NCBI GenBank assembly: GCA_963082875.1
Contig: OY720099.1
Location: 17,775,066-17,839,065, forward strand
Origin: Corella eumyota
Lineage: Eukaryota; Chordata; Ascidiacea; Phlebobranchia; Corellidae
Length of the DNA: 64,000 nucleotides
Direction: 5' to 3'
Both the position numbers and the translations under genes were made by a program. The notes beneath the pieces were generated by a model. It saw nothing but the letters and a program-made list of their open reading frames with translations, was not told the DNA's origin and did no database searches. Positions within the stretch are counted from its first letter, which is position 1. Every line of letters starts with the position of its first letter. Positions 25,101-39,616 of this stretch are shown one piece after another.

Positions 25101-26834
25101 ATTTATTGATCAAAAAATAATTGATTAAAAATTTGAAATTTATTTTAGAAAAAAGAAAAATCGAGAATTCCGGAAAAAAGATGAGGATAAAGAAGAGGAG
25201 GAGGAGACGGATGGGATCGGATTGGAGTACACAGAGCACACAATCACCCATCAGGATCCTGTTGGGATGGATTTTGATCTTCACAGTGTGTCTCAGGTTT
25301 GAAACGGATTTTAATTTTAAAATATTTTATAAATTATTTTTTTTTTAATTTTAAAAATTAAAATTTTTTTTTGTTTTAGGAACTATCCTCTACATGGGTT
25401 AGAAATGTCCCCAATTTAGTAGGTCGCCGAGGAGGGCTACTGCCCGTAGATGAGCCCCCTGAAGATCCGCTTAACCCTTCCCACCCTCGTAAACCCAAGA
25501 ACCGTGAACGAAAAGTAAAAAGCACGGCTGAACCAGGATTATGGGCTGTGTCACAATATGTAAATTAAAAATTTTTATTATATTTTTTCAGTTTTAATAT
25601 CAAATTTTTTGAAAATATCTTATGTTAATGGAATATCTACTTTTTTAGATTGATGGAAAAAATATCAGAAGCAAACCAATTCCAAAAGAACATAAAAGGC
25701 CTACTCCACTTGGCCTGGTAAACTTTAATTTCCTGAAAAAAATTAAAATGTTAAAATTTTTCCAAAAATGTTACTAAAAATTTTTTTATTTTTTTTTAGA
25801 ATACTGGTAGTGTGTTTATTGGCACCTCACCGTATAATTTCCCTGTTAGACAAGGCAATCAATATTATCAAGCCAACAAATATCAAGGTAGTTTGTAAAA
25901 ACCTATTTAGTAAAAAGAGTTTAGTACATAAGTTTAAAGTTTGTGTTGTTTTTAGAATATCATCAGCACAACCCGATATGTGAAAGTTGCAACTATATGG
26001 AACTTAATCCTTCCAAATTACCTCAATTCCAATCACAAGATAATGGTAAGAATTACTGTTAGTTATTCATATGATTATATTCTGTGATTTTTTTAAATAA
26101 GTTTTGTTGTTTTAATATTCACAGAAAAAATTATTTTCTATCCTTTAGCAATGTACCGGCAGCGTGGTGTAGTGGTAAAAACATCGCTACATACACCATA
26201 TAAGGTTGGGGGTTCAATCCCCACTGCTTTCATGCTGTAGCGCCCTTGGGTAAGGCGCTAAAAAGGTATGAACCCCTGATAAGCCAGCACTTAATCAGCA
26301 GCATTTTATTGGGTAAATTATAATCTATAGTATCCAAAACTGCCACAGGCAACTCGAGATAAGTCAGGGTAACAGTTGTTGCTCTATGTTTAGGTTGTGC
26401 ATTCGACTTTTGTAATTTTAATTATTTTGTATATTTAAACAGATGATTATTATATGGTTCACCCTGGTTGTGTAGATGAACCATCTCATACACCACAAAC
26501 CAATCAAACCTCACTGTCCAGTAGCAGAAGCTCACAAACGTACAACAACCTACATGGTGAAAACAACATTATCTACGACAACACACAACATCAGAATGTT
26601 GATCAACAACAAAATGTTGATCAACGGCAAAATGTTGATCAACAACAAAATGTTGATCAACAACAAAATGTTGATCAACAACAAAATGTTGATGAACGGC
26701 AAAATGTTAATCAACAGCAAAATGTTTATCGGCCTGTGTTAAAGTCGATTCTAAAACATACCCCACGACATTCTACGTCAAGTTCTTGGCAAACAGCTAA
26801 TGCACAGGCTTGGAGATTTAATGAAAGTCAATAA
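16184..26834 (+). CDS. SMO: Smoothened, seven-transmembrane Hedgehog signal transducer
   Basis: Class F receptor that carries the Hedgehog signal in the cilium once Patched inhibition is lifted. Exons: 16184-16397, 16760-16859, 17009-17117, 17788-17991, 18137-18309, 18747-18897, 23764-23888, 23997-24160, 24246-24354, 24540-24728, 24940-25026, 25149-25296, 25380-25559, 25649-25717, 25800-25887, 25956-26045, 26443-26834; 863 residues (human 787). Visible: a Cys-rich domain in exons 1-4, Smoothened-specific [18 protein letters not shown] before TM3, MSTWVWNK in TM7 (the segment of the human W535 oncogenic site) and NWRRAWYK after TM7, like the ciliary-targeting WRR motif. The tail ends with a QNVDQQ repeat tract. 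No signal peptide is visible at the chosen start; a short upstream exon joined at 16179 is possible. Intron 6 carries a tandem SINE array and a gypsy element. Confidence 0.95.
17368..17653 (+). repeat. SINE, full length
   Basis: Sense copy in SMO intron 3. It starts AGCAGCATGGTGTCGTGGTA and ends GATAAAGATATATACA plus an A-run. Confidence 0.88.
18928..19397 (-). repeat. Tandem array of SINE tail halves (three units)
   Basis: Three direct copies of the SINE's 3' half with a period of about 170 bp. AACAAAAGTT recurs at 19091 and 19261, and each unit opens ATCCTCGATGT. The third unit is cut at 19397 by the gypsy element and resumes at 23609. Unit-to-unit differences are few. Confidence 0.8.
19398..23608 (+). 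mobile_element. Ty3/gypsy LTR retrotransposon, whole-looking
   Basis: LTRs at 19398-19576 and 23429-23608 differ at about one position, so the insertion is young. A 4-bp GCCT duplication flanks it. A primer-binding site TGGTGACCCCGACGT follows the 5' LTR (19578-19592) and a purine tract CTGGAGGGGGGTAA precedes the 3' LTR. A gag-like frame (19618-20280) ends in a Cys/His knuckle. The pol frame (20229-23396) overlaps it in another phase, as is usual where the family uses frameshifting. Parts in order: aspartic protease (LVDTGAE), reverse transcriptase (YLDDI), RNase H, integrase with HHCC and DDE core, and a GPY-type C-terminus. No envelope and no chromodomain seen. The coding frames look unbroken. 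It may correspond to Cigr-1 of Ciona. It lies within a SINE array in SMO intron 6, on the same strand as SMO. Confidence 0.93.
23609..23700 (-). repeat. SINE, remainder of the third tandem unit
   Basis: Continues the SINE sequence broken at 19397 (GCCTTACAATTATAAGCTGC), running on to GCTACAGCATAAGAG. It establishes the insertion order: SINE array first, gypsy second. Confidence 0.85.
26156..26411 (+). repeat. SINE, near full length
   Basis: Sense copy in SMO intron 16. It starts CCGGCAGCGTGGTGTAGTGG, has an altered region after the A box and lacks the final GATAAAGATATA. It ends about 30 bases before the last SMO exon. Confidence 0.85.
26592..26729 (+). repeat. 18-bp coding minisatellite in the SMO tail
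   Basis: Seven to eight direct 18-bp units encode QNVDQQ with small variations ([18 protein letters not shown]). Purity is high at the DNA level, which suggests recent expansion within the last SMO exon. Confidence 0.9.
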
Positions 26835-28119
26835 AATAACATTAGTTCCATATTTTTTGCACAAATAAGAAATCTGTAAAGAAATGTTTCTGATTTTTTA
26901 AGGGTACTAAATATTTGTTAAATTTAATTTTTTACTTTTTTTTCCACCTTTTTATTACACAACAGCCTTTACTTTTTTAACGATACTAACTTTTATTTTT
27001 AACTAACTATGCCTACTTTTTTCTATAATTTTGCCATGTTTTTGAAATTTTTTACACAATTTCTGTGCCTTTTTATTATGATACTAACTTTTTATGATTG
27101 GGTAATTTTTATATTTTGTTATTTTAATTCTAGTTTCAGATCAAATTTTTAACCTTACCTATATACTTTTCATATTTTTAAAAATTCATTCATATTTTTT
27201 ATACTTTAAGTGCCTTTTTTTACTTTTTTTTAGTTAAAATCATTCTTGGATAAAGTTGCCTTTTGTGTGAAGCCATATACTAAGCCAGTAAATAATCATG
27301 CAATTTTTAAATCGTATTTTTTAAACTTTTATCTTTTCACCTTGCTGTTACTTTAAATTTGCAGTTGCTAATTTTGTATGCAGTCATATTACACAAGCCT
27401 TTAGTTTTTTTTTAATAATATTTGTAAATAAAATAAATCATGTTGTGCTAATAATTTAATAACCCTGAAATTCACGTCAGTCGATTTTTCCCAAGCTTTA
27501 TCCGGTTTTGATTTATGGCTATTTTTAAAGTAAAAGGAAGTTGTTGGTATTAATCTGCGGTATGTATAATATAGGTCTAATGTTTAAAAGTCAAATTGCA
27601 AACGCTTAATACCACGAGGACAAAAAATGTTTTAAAGACTTGAATCTGTGTGAAGATCATCTACCTTGTAAGCTACCGCGGGAAAATTGTTACTGATATT
27701 TAATTTCCATTTGCCTTTTTTTGTTTTAATTAAAATTTTTCGGTGAAAAAACAAGCGAAAAAAGTGTCTTGTTGAACTGTCAAGTAATCATTTAGTTGAA
27801 TTAGTTAAAGTGTGAAGAACTCTTTTTTAAACTGCAGGCGCTCTTGAATTTTTGCATTCAAATATTCGTTTCTGCATTTAGTCATTGACATTATTGTTCG
27901 GTTGTACGGGTTTTCAATTAATGACCAAATGATTAGTCAGTTCATACTGTTATGGTTTGCTTAATACGTGTATGTTTATTGTTAAAATAAAACTATTTTT
28001 AGCATGATTGCACATTATGTCTAAGCAGTCAATTTTTTAATTTTTTTTAAATGCCTAAGTGTTTGGTGGGCGTTTAAAATACAATCAGCAATTTAGACAA
28101 CCTTGGAATAATTAATGAA
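26835..28119. other. Spacer between SMO and SUV39H
   Basis: About 1.3 kb, very T-rich near the SMO stop (probable 3' UTR), with no SINE and no convincing open frame. The last few hundred bases presumably contain the SUV39H promoter. Confidence 0.5.
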
Positions 28120-31857
<3,738 letters not shown>

Positions 31858-32507
31858 ATTATTCTTTTATTTGAAAACTAGAATTTACTGTTATCAAATA
31901 AAAATACAGATTTTTAGTTTTATCTTTACACTGTCCTGCACGAAAAAAATCTTTTTTCAGTGTAATCAAAATTCAAAATATTATTTTTGAATTAGGTAAT
32001 GCAATATTAAGTCTATGCATTTGCAATCAATATATTAAACGTAGATATATGTATTTGGTTTCTGATTATGACTTTTTTATCCAAAACCAATTATTAATAT
32101 TTTTTTGTTTTCGTAGTTGTTACACCTTCTTGTAAATGTTTTCGAAACATTTTGTGATAAATCGAATTGGGTAAAGTTTTTAGTTCTTATTTAGTGTCCT
32201 TTTTTAAAAGTTTTTTCCTAATTTCTTTAAATTTTATATTGCGATACTTCATCTTAAATTAATTAATAAAAACTTTTTGATGTGAACTGATGTGTTGTTT
32301 ATTAAATTCAATTTAAAAATATTTTCAACAATTAATTAACTTGATTCAAGTTTTCTTATAAACCCATAGAGCGCCATTGCCTTAAGGCAAAAAAAACAAA
32401 TTAAAGATACAAGGTGTCTAATTTACAACATATTTAAAGTAAAAGTAAGAAACACAAAATTACTTAAAATGTGCGCTATATGTCTTTAAAGTAAATTAGA
32501 CATTGAA
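31858..32507. other. SUV39H 3' flank
   Basis: Probable 3' UTR with AATAAA near 31898, then AT-rich spacer. No gene seen. Confidence 0.5.
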
Positions 32508-32763
32508 CCGGCAGCGTGGTGTAGTGGTAAAAACACTTGCTACACCACTCATAAGGTCGTGGGTTCAATTCCCACTGATCTCATGCTGTAGCGCCTTTGA
32601 ATTCCCACTGATCTCATGCTGTAGCGCCTTTAATCATAATCTATAATACCCCAAACTGCCACAGGCAACTCGAGACTAGGCCGGAGTAACTGATGTTACT
32701 CTATGTTTAAGTCGCGCATCCGACGTTCCCACATCGAGGATAAACAAATATACAAAAAAAAAG
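32508..32763 (+). repeat. SINE with internal tandem duplication
   Basis: Sense copy. The segment AATTCCCACTGATCTCATGC..GTAGCGCCTTT occurs twice in a row, and the centre is then deleted up to ATCATAATCTATAAT. Confidence 0.88.
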
Positions 32764-33195
32764 AAACGGTTCGTAAATTAGTCACAACTTCTGTTGATCA
32801 CCATATTGGTAATTCTAAATTTAATTTCGTTTAATGAAGTTTTGTTTATAATTTACGAATTATATCTAGTAATTAAATAAATTTAGGTGTTATTTATATT
32901 GTATTTTCAATATAGTCGTTATAAACTTTTTATTTATTTTTTTTATACGTTTTGCGTTTTTGTCTGCTTGTGAAATTATTATTTAACTTCTGATCACAAT
33001 TAAATGTTTGCAGCTTAACTTTTAATTATTACGTTGTTTATATAAAAATTACCCGGCTTGTATGTTAATATTGTGCAGATGACTTAGACATTAATATTTT
33101 GGTTTTAACATTTTAGAAAATTGAAAAGTTTTATAAAAACAAACCTGAATTGTTTCTGTCAGTCTGTTAATTAATAGAAATTGTAAATTTTAATT
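32764..33195. other. BUD31 upstream region
   Basis: AT-rich non-coding sequence before BUD31; presumed promoter and 5' UTR. No TATA box recognised with confidence. Confidence 0.45.
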
Positions 33196-33630
33196 ATGCC
33201 GAGAGTAAGACGAAGCAGAAAACCTCCTCCTGACGGTTGGGAGTTAATTGAACCAACATTAGATGAGCTTGATAAAAAGATGAGGGAGGCAGAAACTGAA
33301 TCCCATGATGGCAAGAGAAGAGTTGAAACCTTATGGCCAGTGTTTAAAATTCACCACCAAAAATCACGCTACATTTACGACCTTTTTTACCGACGAAAAG
33401 CAATAAGTCGTGAGCTTTACGACTATTGCTTAAAGGAGTCAATTGCGGATAAAAATTTGATAGCGAAATGGAAAAAACAAGGCTACGAGAACCTATGTTG
33501 TTTAAGGTGCATTCAAGCGCGTGACACTAACTTTGGTACAAACTGTATTTGCCGAGTTCCGAAATCAAAATTAGAAGAAGGCAAAGTGGTAGAGTGTGTG
33601 CATTGTGGATGTAGGGGATGTTCTGGTTAA
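33196..33630 (+). CDS. BUD31: BUD31/G10, spliceosome-associated zinc-binding protein
   Basis: A 144-residue protein, the family's usual length, present in spliceosomal complexes where it helps shape the catalytic core. It begins [20 protein letters not shown] and has the conserved middle [20 protein letters not shown]. The Cys-rich C-terminus ([23 protein letters not shown]) binds zinc in the family. One exon. It ends 339 bases before the ZXD-like gene on the same strand. The product is nearly invariant across eukaryotes, so the assignment is firm. Confidence 0.97.
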   Translation: MPRVRRSRKPPPDGWELIEPTLDELDKKMREAETESHDGKRRVETLWPVFKIHHQKSRYIYDLFYRRKAISRELYDYCLKESIADKNLIAKWKKQGYENLCCLRCIQARDTNFGTNCICRVPKSKLEEGKVVECVHCGCRGCSG

Positions 33631-33969
33631 AATTTTCACAGCTGAAATTTTGCTGAAAACTCTGTTGAAGGCTCTTAAATATACAGTGATTGCATTATAA
33701 AATGAATTATATGTTTTGCTGGTAGTTTTTGACATGCATAATGTTAAAGGGTTTACTTCGTGTAAATGAATTTTATCAATCATTTATTATTTAAATTAAT
33801 TACAACTTCTGCTCATACTTTGTTATTTTTATTTTGGAATTTATTTTCTGGAAAAAATATTTTTGGATTATTATATTGTGTAAAAATACGAAAATTTAAT
33901 TTAAATTTGTTTTTAGATTTTAAATTTGTTAAAATGTGATATAAAGTTAAAGTAGCTTGCCTGTTTGGT
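33631..33969. other. Short spacer between BUD31 and the ZXD-like gene
   Basis: 339 bases, AT-rich. It is longer than typical tunicate operon spacers, so I do not call an operon. Nothing else is seen. Confidence 0.45.
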
Positions 33970-36900
33970 ATGGAAGAAAGCACTCAAAATCATAAATTAT
34001 TGCATGATTTGCAATCGGAAAGTAACCAAGAAAATGCGAAAGAAAACGTGAATGTTGTTATCGTCCCGGAAAGCATTCTACAAGCTATTAAAAATTCATC
34101 GTCTCATTTTAACCTTGATATTAAAGATGGTAGTATATCAGAAACGCACAATCATTTAAACAACAGTGAGACACATTGTTTAAAAAATGAAGAAAATAAG
34201 GATTTTTGGGTTTCTTTATCATCAGAGTCAAATGAAAGCAGCCATCTTGCCGGTCAAAATGTTAGTTTTGCACAATCGATCTTTAAAGACAACTTAACGC
34301 ATGGACAAGATAACTTTATTAATTTAAATGCGAAGCCAGCACAAAATACAAACTTCAATATTTTTAATTCTATAAGTGGACAGACGTCACTTACCCAAAA
34401 TTCTCAGTTAATTTTTCCTGCTACTAACTCTGATGTTTCAAATCCTATTAACCTTGCAAGCTTTCAGCCACTAAATCAGTTTAATGTAAATATGCCTTTT
34501 ATAGCAATGAGAGTGCAAAGTGTTGAAATGGACGGAGATAAAAACATTTACACACTGGCACCTGCCACACTAGATAACACCACAAATCCAGCTCCAATAC
34601 CTATTAAGCCAGCTCTGCCAAAACCCGGCGCAGAAACTAATTTCAAGGGCAAGACACTGTTGAAATTGGTGAACAGTGCAATCCGAAAACCATCAGTAAC
34701 TGCAGATAAAGGAACCCTTACTAAATATGATTACATATGTGATGTTGATGACTGTAACAAATCGTTTAATTCGGCCACTAGGTTGCGTAAACACAAAGTC
34801 ACTGTGCACGAAAAAGAAAAGTTTTATAAATGCAAGTACGCAAATTGCTTGTGGTCATTCAGTACTTCGTATAAGTTGAAACGTCATTTAGAAACGCACT
34901 ACAAACGTAAAACCTACCCATGTACATTTGAAGGATGTGATAAAGTCTTTTCAACTGTCTATAACCAAAAAGCACACATGGAATTGCACACCACCTTAAA
35001 AACAGATCTAATTTGTAAGTTGTGTAATGCATATAGTACAAACAAGCGAGAATTGGCCGTGCACCATAGGATAGTACACAACGAAAAGCCTACTATAGAG
35101 TGCACTATATGTAACCAAATGTTTTATACTTTATCCGCTTTGACTATTCATAAACGTACTCATAACCCGCATCGACTTTCCTCTTTTGATTGTCCATTTT
35201 GTGACAAGAAATTTAATAAGAGATCAATGTTGAAGGAACACTTGTATATGCATACTGGAGAACGACCATTTCAGTGCGAACATTGCGAGTGGTCTTTTAC
35301 GTCAGTGTCAAGATTAAACAGGCACATGAAAATTCACGAAGAAAAAAAGTAAAATATTTTATGCTTTTTATCACATTTTTTAAAGTTGATTTCAAAAATT
35401 AAAAAAAAAAAAGTATATATATATGTTAAAACCAAGGTTGTAAATTAGTGCTATCATTACATTTATTAAAATCATATTTAATAACTGCTGTAAGATATAA
35501 ATAGTTTGATAACACTAAGTGCTGATAATGCTATTGTTATTATTTTAGGTTTTGCTGTTCCTATGAAGGCTGCTCCAGTAAATTCCATAGAAGTGAACAT
35601 CTAAACAAACACATGCAATATCATATCGGTCAAGAAAAAAAATACCAAAAAGCAACTAAACTGGGTAAAAAAACAACTTTCTTTAAAACAACTTTCTTTA
35701 AAACAGTTGTTACTCTATGTTTAAGTCACGCATTCGACTTTCCCACATCGAGGATAAAGATATATACAAAAAAAAAAATTAAACAATATTTATATCCTTT
35801 CAATACCCTATAAGTATACATGGTTTATTCAATAGGTAAAGGCCGGCAATATATTTGTGCTATTGATGGATGTGCATTTAAAGGTTTATCTAGAGGGGTT
35901 GTTCTAAGGCATCAGATTAAAAATCATCAAGGTGATTTAAACTCAAAATAATGTTTTTAAAAACTTCAGTTATTACCTATTTGTTGTTGGATTGTGTGTA
36001 CTTGGGCTATGTTATTTTATCATTTAGATGATGTTGAGTGTTAATGTATTTTTTTTGTATATATATTTATTCTCGATGTGAAAAGTCGAATGTGCGACTT
36101 AAACATAGAGTAACGTCAGTTACTCCAACCCAGTCTCGAGTTGCCTGTGGCAGTTCGAGATATTATAGATTATAATTGCCTGATAAATATACTGCTGATT
36201 AAGTGCTGGCTTAGCAGGAGTTCATACCGTTTATAGCGCCTTACTCAAGGACGCTACAGCATGAGATCAGTGGGAGTTGAACACACGACCTCATGTGTGG
36301 TGTAGCAAGTGTTCTTACCACTATACCACGCTGCCGGTATGCTTCTTATTTTTAAATATTTTTTTTTATATTTCATAGCGCAATTACAGAAAAATAAGAA
36401 AAACGCAAAATTGAATAAGGCAAGCGAAACATTGAAGAATGAAGGGGTAAGTAATGTATGTAATAAAAAAATTTATTACAAAGAAGTTCAGCTGTTTTAT
36501 AAAAATATATTTTTTAAGGTTGTTGATTTAAAATCAGAAGAATCATTTTTCCAGGAGAGTAATTTTGTTACTCAAAATTGTACAAACAATCCTGTGTCCT
36601 CTCCTATTCAAGAGATTGTAATTGAAACATCAATAATCGACAACGAAATTGAATTAGTTTCTCCAAGTGAGGTTATTCCTTTCACTGATACAATAGAAAA
36701 CTCAGAGCCCGAAAACGAGGTTCCACTAACTGTGATTGAGCCACAGGTTACAGCCAGTGTCCTAGACACAGATTGGTCATCATCTCTGCTCTCCTCGACA
36801 CAAATTACCCCATCTCAGTATCTCACTTGTTCTACAGGAGCAGTTTCACTTGTTCCATTTATGGATGATATTGCTTCATTATCGCAACCCAATACACAGC

Positions 36901-37331
36901 ATTTACTTGATATTAATGACAATTTATCATGTGTTCAACAGACATCGGGTTTGTTTTATATTTAAGAATAAATAGTTAAAGATTAATGATAATTTTTTGA
37001 GTTTATTTTTCAATAATTTTTCTTCAGAAATGGAGCCTACAGATGTTCTACAAAGATATGTTGTAGGCCCGAATTTAAATGCGATCGATTCACCGAATTT
37101 AAGTGACATTATGTGCAAGGAAAATTTTACAGATGAAGTAAATAAATCCAATGATTAATATTTTATTTAAAAAATGTTGAAAAAAATATTAATTTAAATT
37201 TTGCACAGAAACTAATGGAGGATGAAATACCAGTAGCTGTTTTATTCGAGGACAGACTTGGTATTCTAAACAAGGAACCTTCAGTTACCAACTTTGAGAG
37301 CTCAACTATAAACTTAAACGACCTGCATTAA
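33970..37331 (+). CDS. ZXD-family C2H2 zinc-finger transcription regulator
   Basis: Exons: 33970-35348, 35549-35664, 35836-35931, 36379-36446, 36519-36948, 37028-37137, 37209-37331; 773 residues (human ZXDC about 858). The N-terminal 250 residues are polar, Asn/Ser-rich. Nine C2H2 fingers follow: seven in exon 1, one in exon 2 and one in exon 3. Finger 3 (CTFEGCDKVFSTVYNQKAHM) and finger 7 (CEHCEWSFTSVSRLNRH) match ZXDA/B/C fingers as I recall them. The C-terminal ~250 residues are acidic with Ile/Val-rich patches, like the activation region through which human ZXDC works with CIITA. The CIITA role is unlikely here because tunicates lack MHC class II. Exon phases are consistent throughout. 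Nuclear. Confidence 0.88.
35703..35780 (+). repeat. SINE 3' end fragment
   Basis: Sense fragment of the last ~75 bases (GTTACTCTATGTTTAAGTCA to GATAAAGATATATAC plus A-run), in intron 2 of the ZXD-like gene. Confidence 0.85.
36049..36337 (-). repeat. SINE, full length
   Basis: Antisense copy in intron 3 of the ZXD-like gene, close to the family consensus. It ends CTATACCACGCTGCCGG on the plus strand. Confidence 0.9.
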
Positions 37332-39321
37332 TATTTGATGTAAAAACTTATTTAAATTAAAAATTATATTACCTATTAAGATAGTAAGGGTATTTTAGTA
37401 TTTTTATTAGTGGTAATAGTACTTAAATTCGAGCATTTGTATTACTTCATTAAATTTGAGTAAGAAATTATTTTAATAAATTATGTTTTTTTTTGCTTTA
37501 CTACTTTGCTGTATTTATTATTTTACCACATAAAAAAATATTTAAAATAGTCTGGTCAAACTATTATATATCTAAAAGTAAGTTAACAATTGGTGTTACA
37601 CGTAGTTGCTAAACGAAAAAATTTTTAAGTAATACAAACTAGTTTTGTTTAAGACCGGTATTTACCTAAAAAGGTTGCTCACAAACACTCTTTTGCAACT
37701 ATGCTAAGTTTTTTGCATACCATTTTCCTTTTTTTCCCCTTACATTGTAAGATTGCGGATCTGACTTATGGATTTTTTTATGAGTTGCATTTTGTTTGTT
37801 TCTTTGTTTTTTTGCGGTTCCATCTGCGCTATTTCAGAATAAGCTCATTAAAATGTATTTCTGTTGATGATGTTATGTATTTTATTGACAGTTCTTCTTT
37901 AAATATTGATTTTGTTTTTAATCATGGTAAGGAGAAGGTAGGACTCCTAGTTTGCTTAGCTAGGTTAAGGCGTCATTTCTCAATAAAATTCAGGATTAAC
38001 AATTCCAGGCTAGATTAGCACCTAATAAAAATTCTAGTAACGACTAACCAGTTCACAAAGCTACAGTAACAAGTGCACTTTAGCCGATGTTTAGTACAGA
38101 ACTAGTGTTTAGTTTTGTAGTAAAATATATCAAGGTAGTGAATATAAAGTTAAACTTTTTCAAATATTTTAAAGGTCACTTGTTGTTTATCATTCCATGA
38201 CTCACCGCCCTTTTTTGCAGGTCACATTTTTTTTTGACATAAATAATCCTTTAAGTTAAAACTACGAAGAAAGACAACCCGTTGTGCTAAGGTTTTGGCC
38301 ATAAAGCATTTTATTGATCGTATCGATAATTTCACAGAAAATAGGCAGAAAATTGCTGAGTAGAAATGCTGAAAAAACTTTGCAAGTTTAAAATATAAGA
38401 AGTTATTTGTTTGTTTGCGCGTTGCCTTATACAAAAGTTTAATAATTTGTCTAATAAAATGTGACGATGCTACTGTCATTAAGCAAATAAATGTGATTAC
38501 ATTGCACTATTTATATAAGCGTATAAATCGTATTTGTCCTTGTAAATGTAAATAGCGTTATATACGGAATATTGTTTTTTAAACGAAAGTAGTTAGTTGG
38601 CTAATATTTTTGGTGTTCGCCAAACAAAACAATATTGGCTGCAAAAATGTATTAGTTGGCACGCTTTCACCCTAACAGTTCATACCGTAAACAAGTATTT
38701 TGATTTGCAAATGTGTGAGTATACGTTAGTTTAAAATGGATACCGATGTAAAATGTGAAAAGTAGTTGGCTGTGATCGACTGTAGGCTAAAACCTAAATT
38801 GTTTAAATGTACATAAATAATTTAATTAAAGAATATAAGCGGTCACCCTTGAGCGATCAGCATTGGCGGCAAAACACATGTGTGTTATTAGCTACAGGCA
38901 GACAGGGTAGAAATGCAAAAAGTCAGTCAGTTGTAATTACGCTAATTAACGAGTTAAGCCATTAAGCTAAGGAAATACTTGTTATTTAAGTACTTTTAAT
39001 CAATAGTTACACATTTGTAGTAAAGTTAGCAAGGTTTTTATTTGTATGATTACACAACATATAATCAGTTTAAAGTAAAAGTCAGAACATATTTTTCTAC
39101 TTCCCTTTTAAGCATTAAAGTCATATACTAAGGTAAGCTTTTTAGTTTTTATTGTGGAATTACACAGTTTATTTGTATTAAGTTTTATTAAAAAATCTTG
39201 TGTAGTTGAATTGAAAATTGGTTTTAACTTTTTTACAAACCAATAAAATTCTAACACAACACAGATAAAACTAATACTGTCTTAATATTGTAATTTTGTT
39301 ATGATATTGTTAATATATATA
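37332..39321. other. Gene-poor region, left part
   Basis: About 2 kb without a supportable gene. An open frame at 37701-38018 is rich in Phe/Leu, has no known domain and carries no splice partners. No SINE, tRNA or hairpin stands out. Confidence 0.5.
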
Positions 39322-39616
39322 TTTTTTTTGTTGTATATATCTTAATCCTTGATGTGGGAAAGTCAAATGCGTGACTTAAACATAGACTAACATAAGTTAC
39401 TCCGACCCAGTCTCGAGTTGCCTGTGGCAGTTTATGATATTATAGACACTATAATTGCCCGGTTATTATGCTGCTGATTAAGTGCTGGCTCAGCAGGAGT
39501 TCATACCGTTTATAGCACCTTACTCAAGGGCGCTACAGCATGAGATCAGTGGGGATTGAACCCACGACCTCATGTGTGGTGTAGCAAGTGTTCTTACCAC
39601 TACACCACGCTGCCGG
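39322..39616 (-). repeat. SINE, full length, near consensus
   Basis: Antisense copy in intergenic DNA with an intact head (CACTACACCACGCTGCCGG on the plus strand) and little divergence; a good candidate for a recent insertion. Confidence 0.92.

Noticed and set aside
26592-26729. Regularly spaced repeats that could look like a CRISPR array
   Set aside because: Contiguous 18-bp units without spacers, in frame inside the last SMO exon; this is a coding minisatellite.
33196-37331. BUD31 plus ZXD-like gene as a trans-spliced operon
   Set aside because: The 339-base gap is longer than usual Ciona operon spacers and no acceptor pattern was convincing at the second gene's start.
37701-38018. 105-codon open frame
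   Set aside because: Phe/Leu-rich translation of T-rich DNA, no domain, no supporting splice sites or neighbours.
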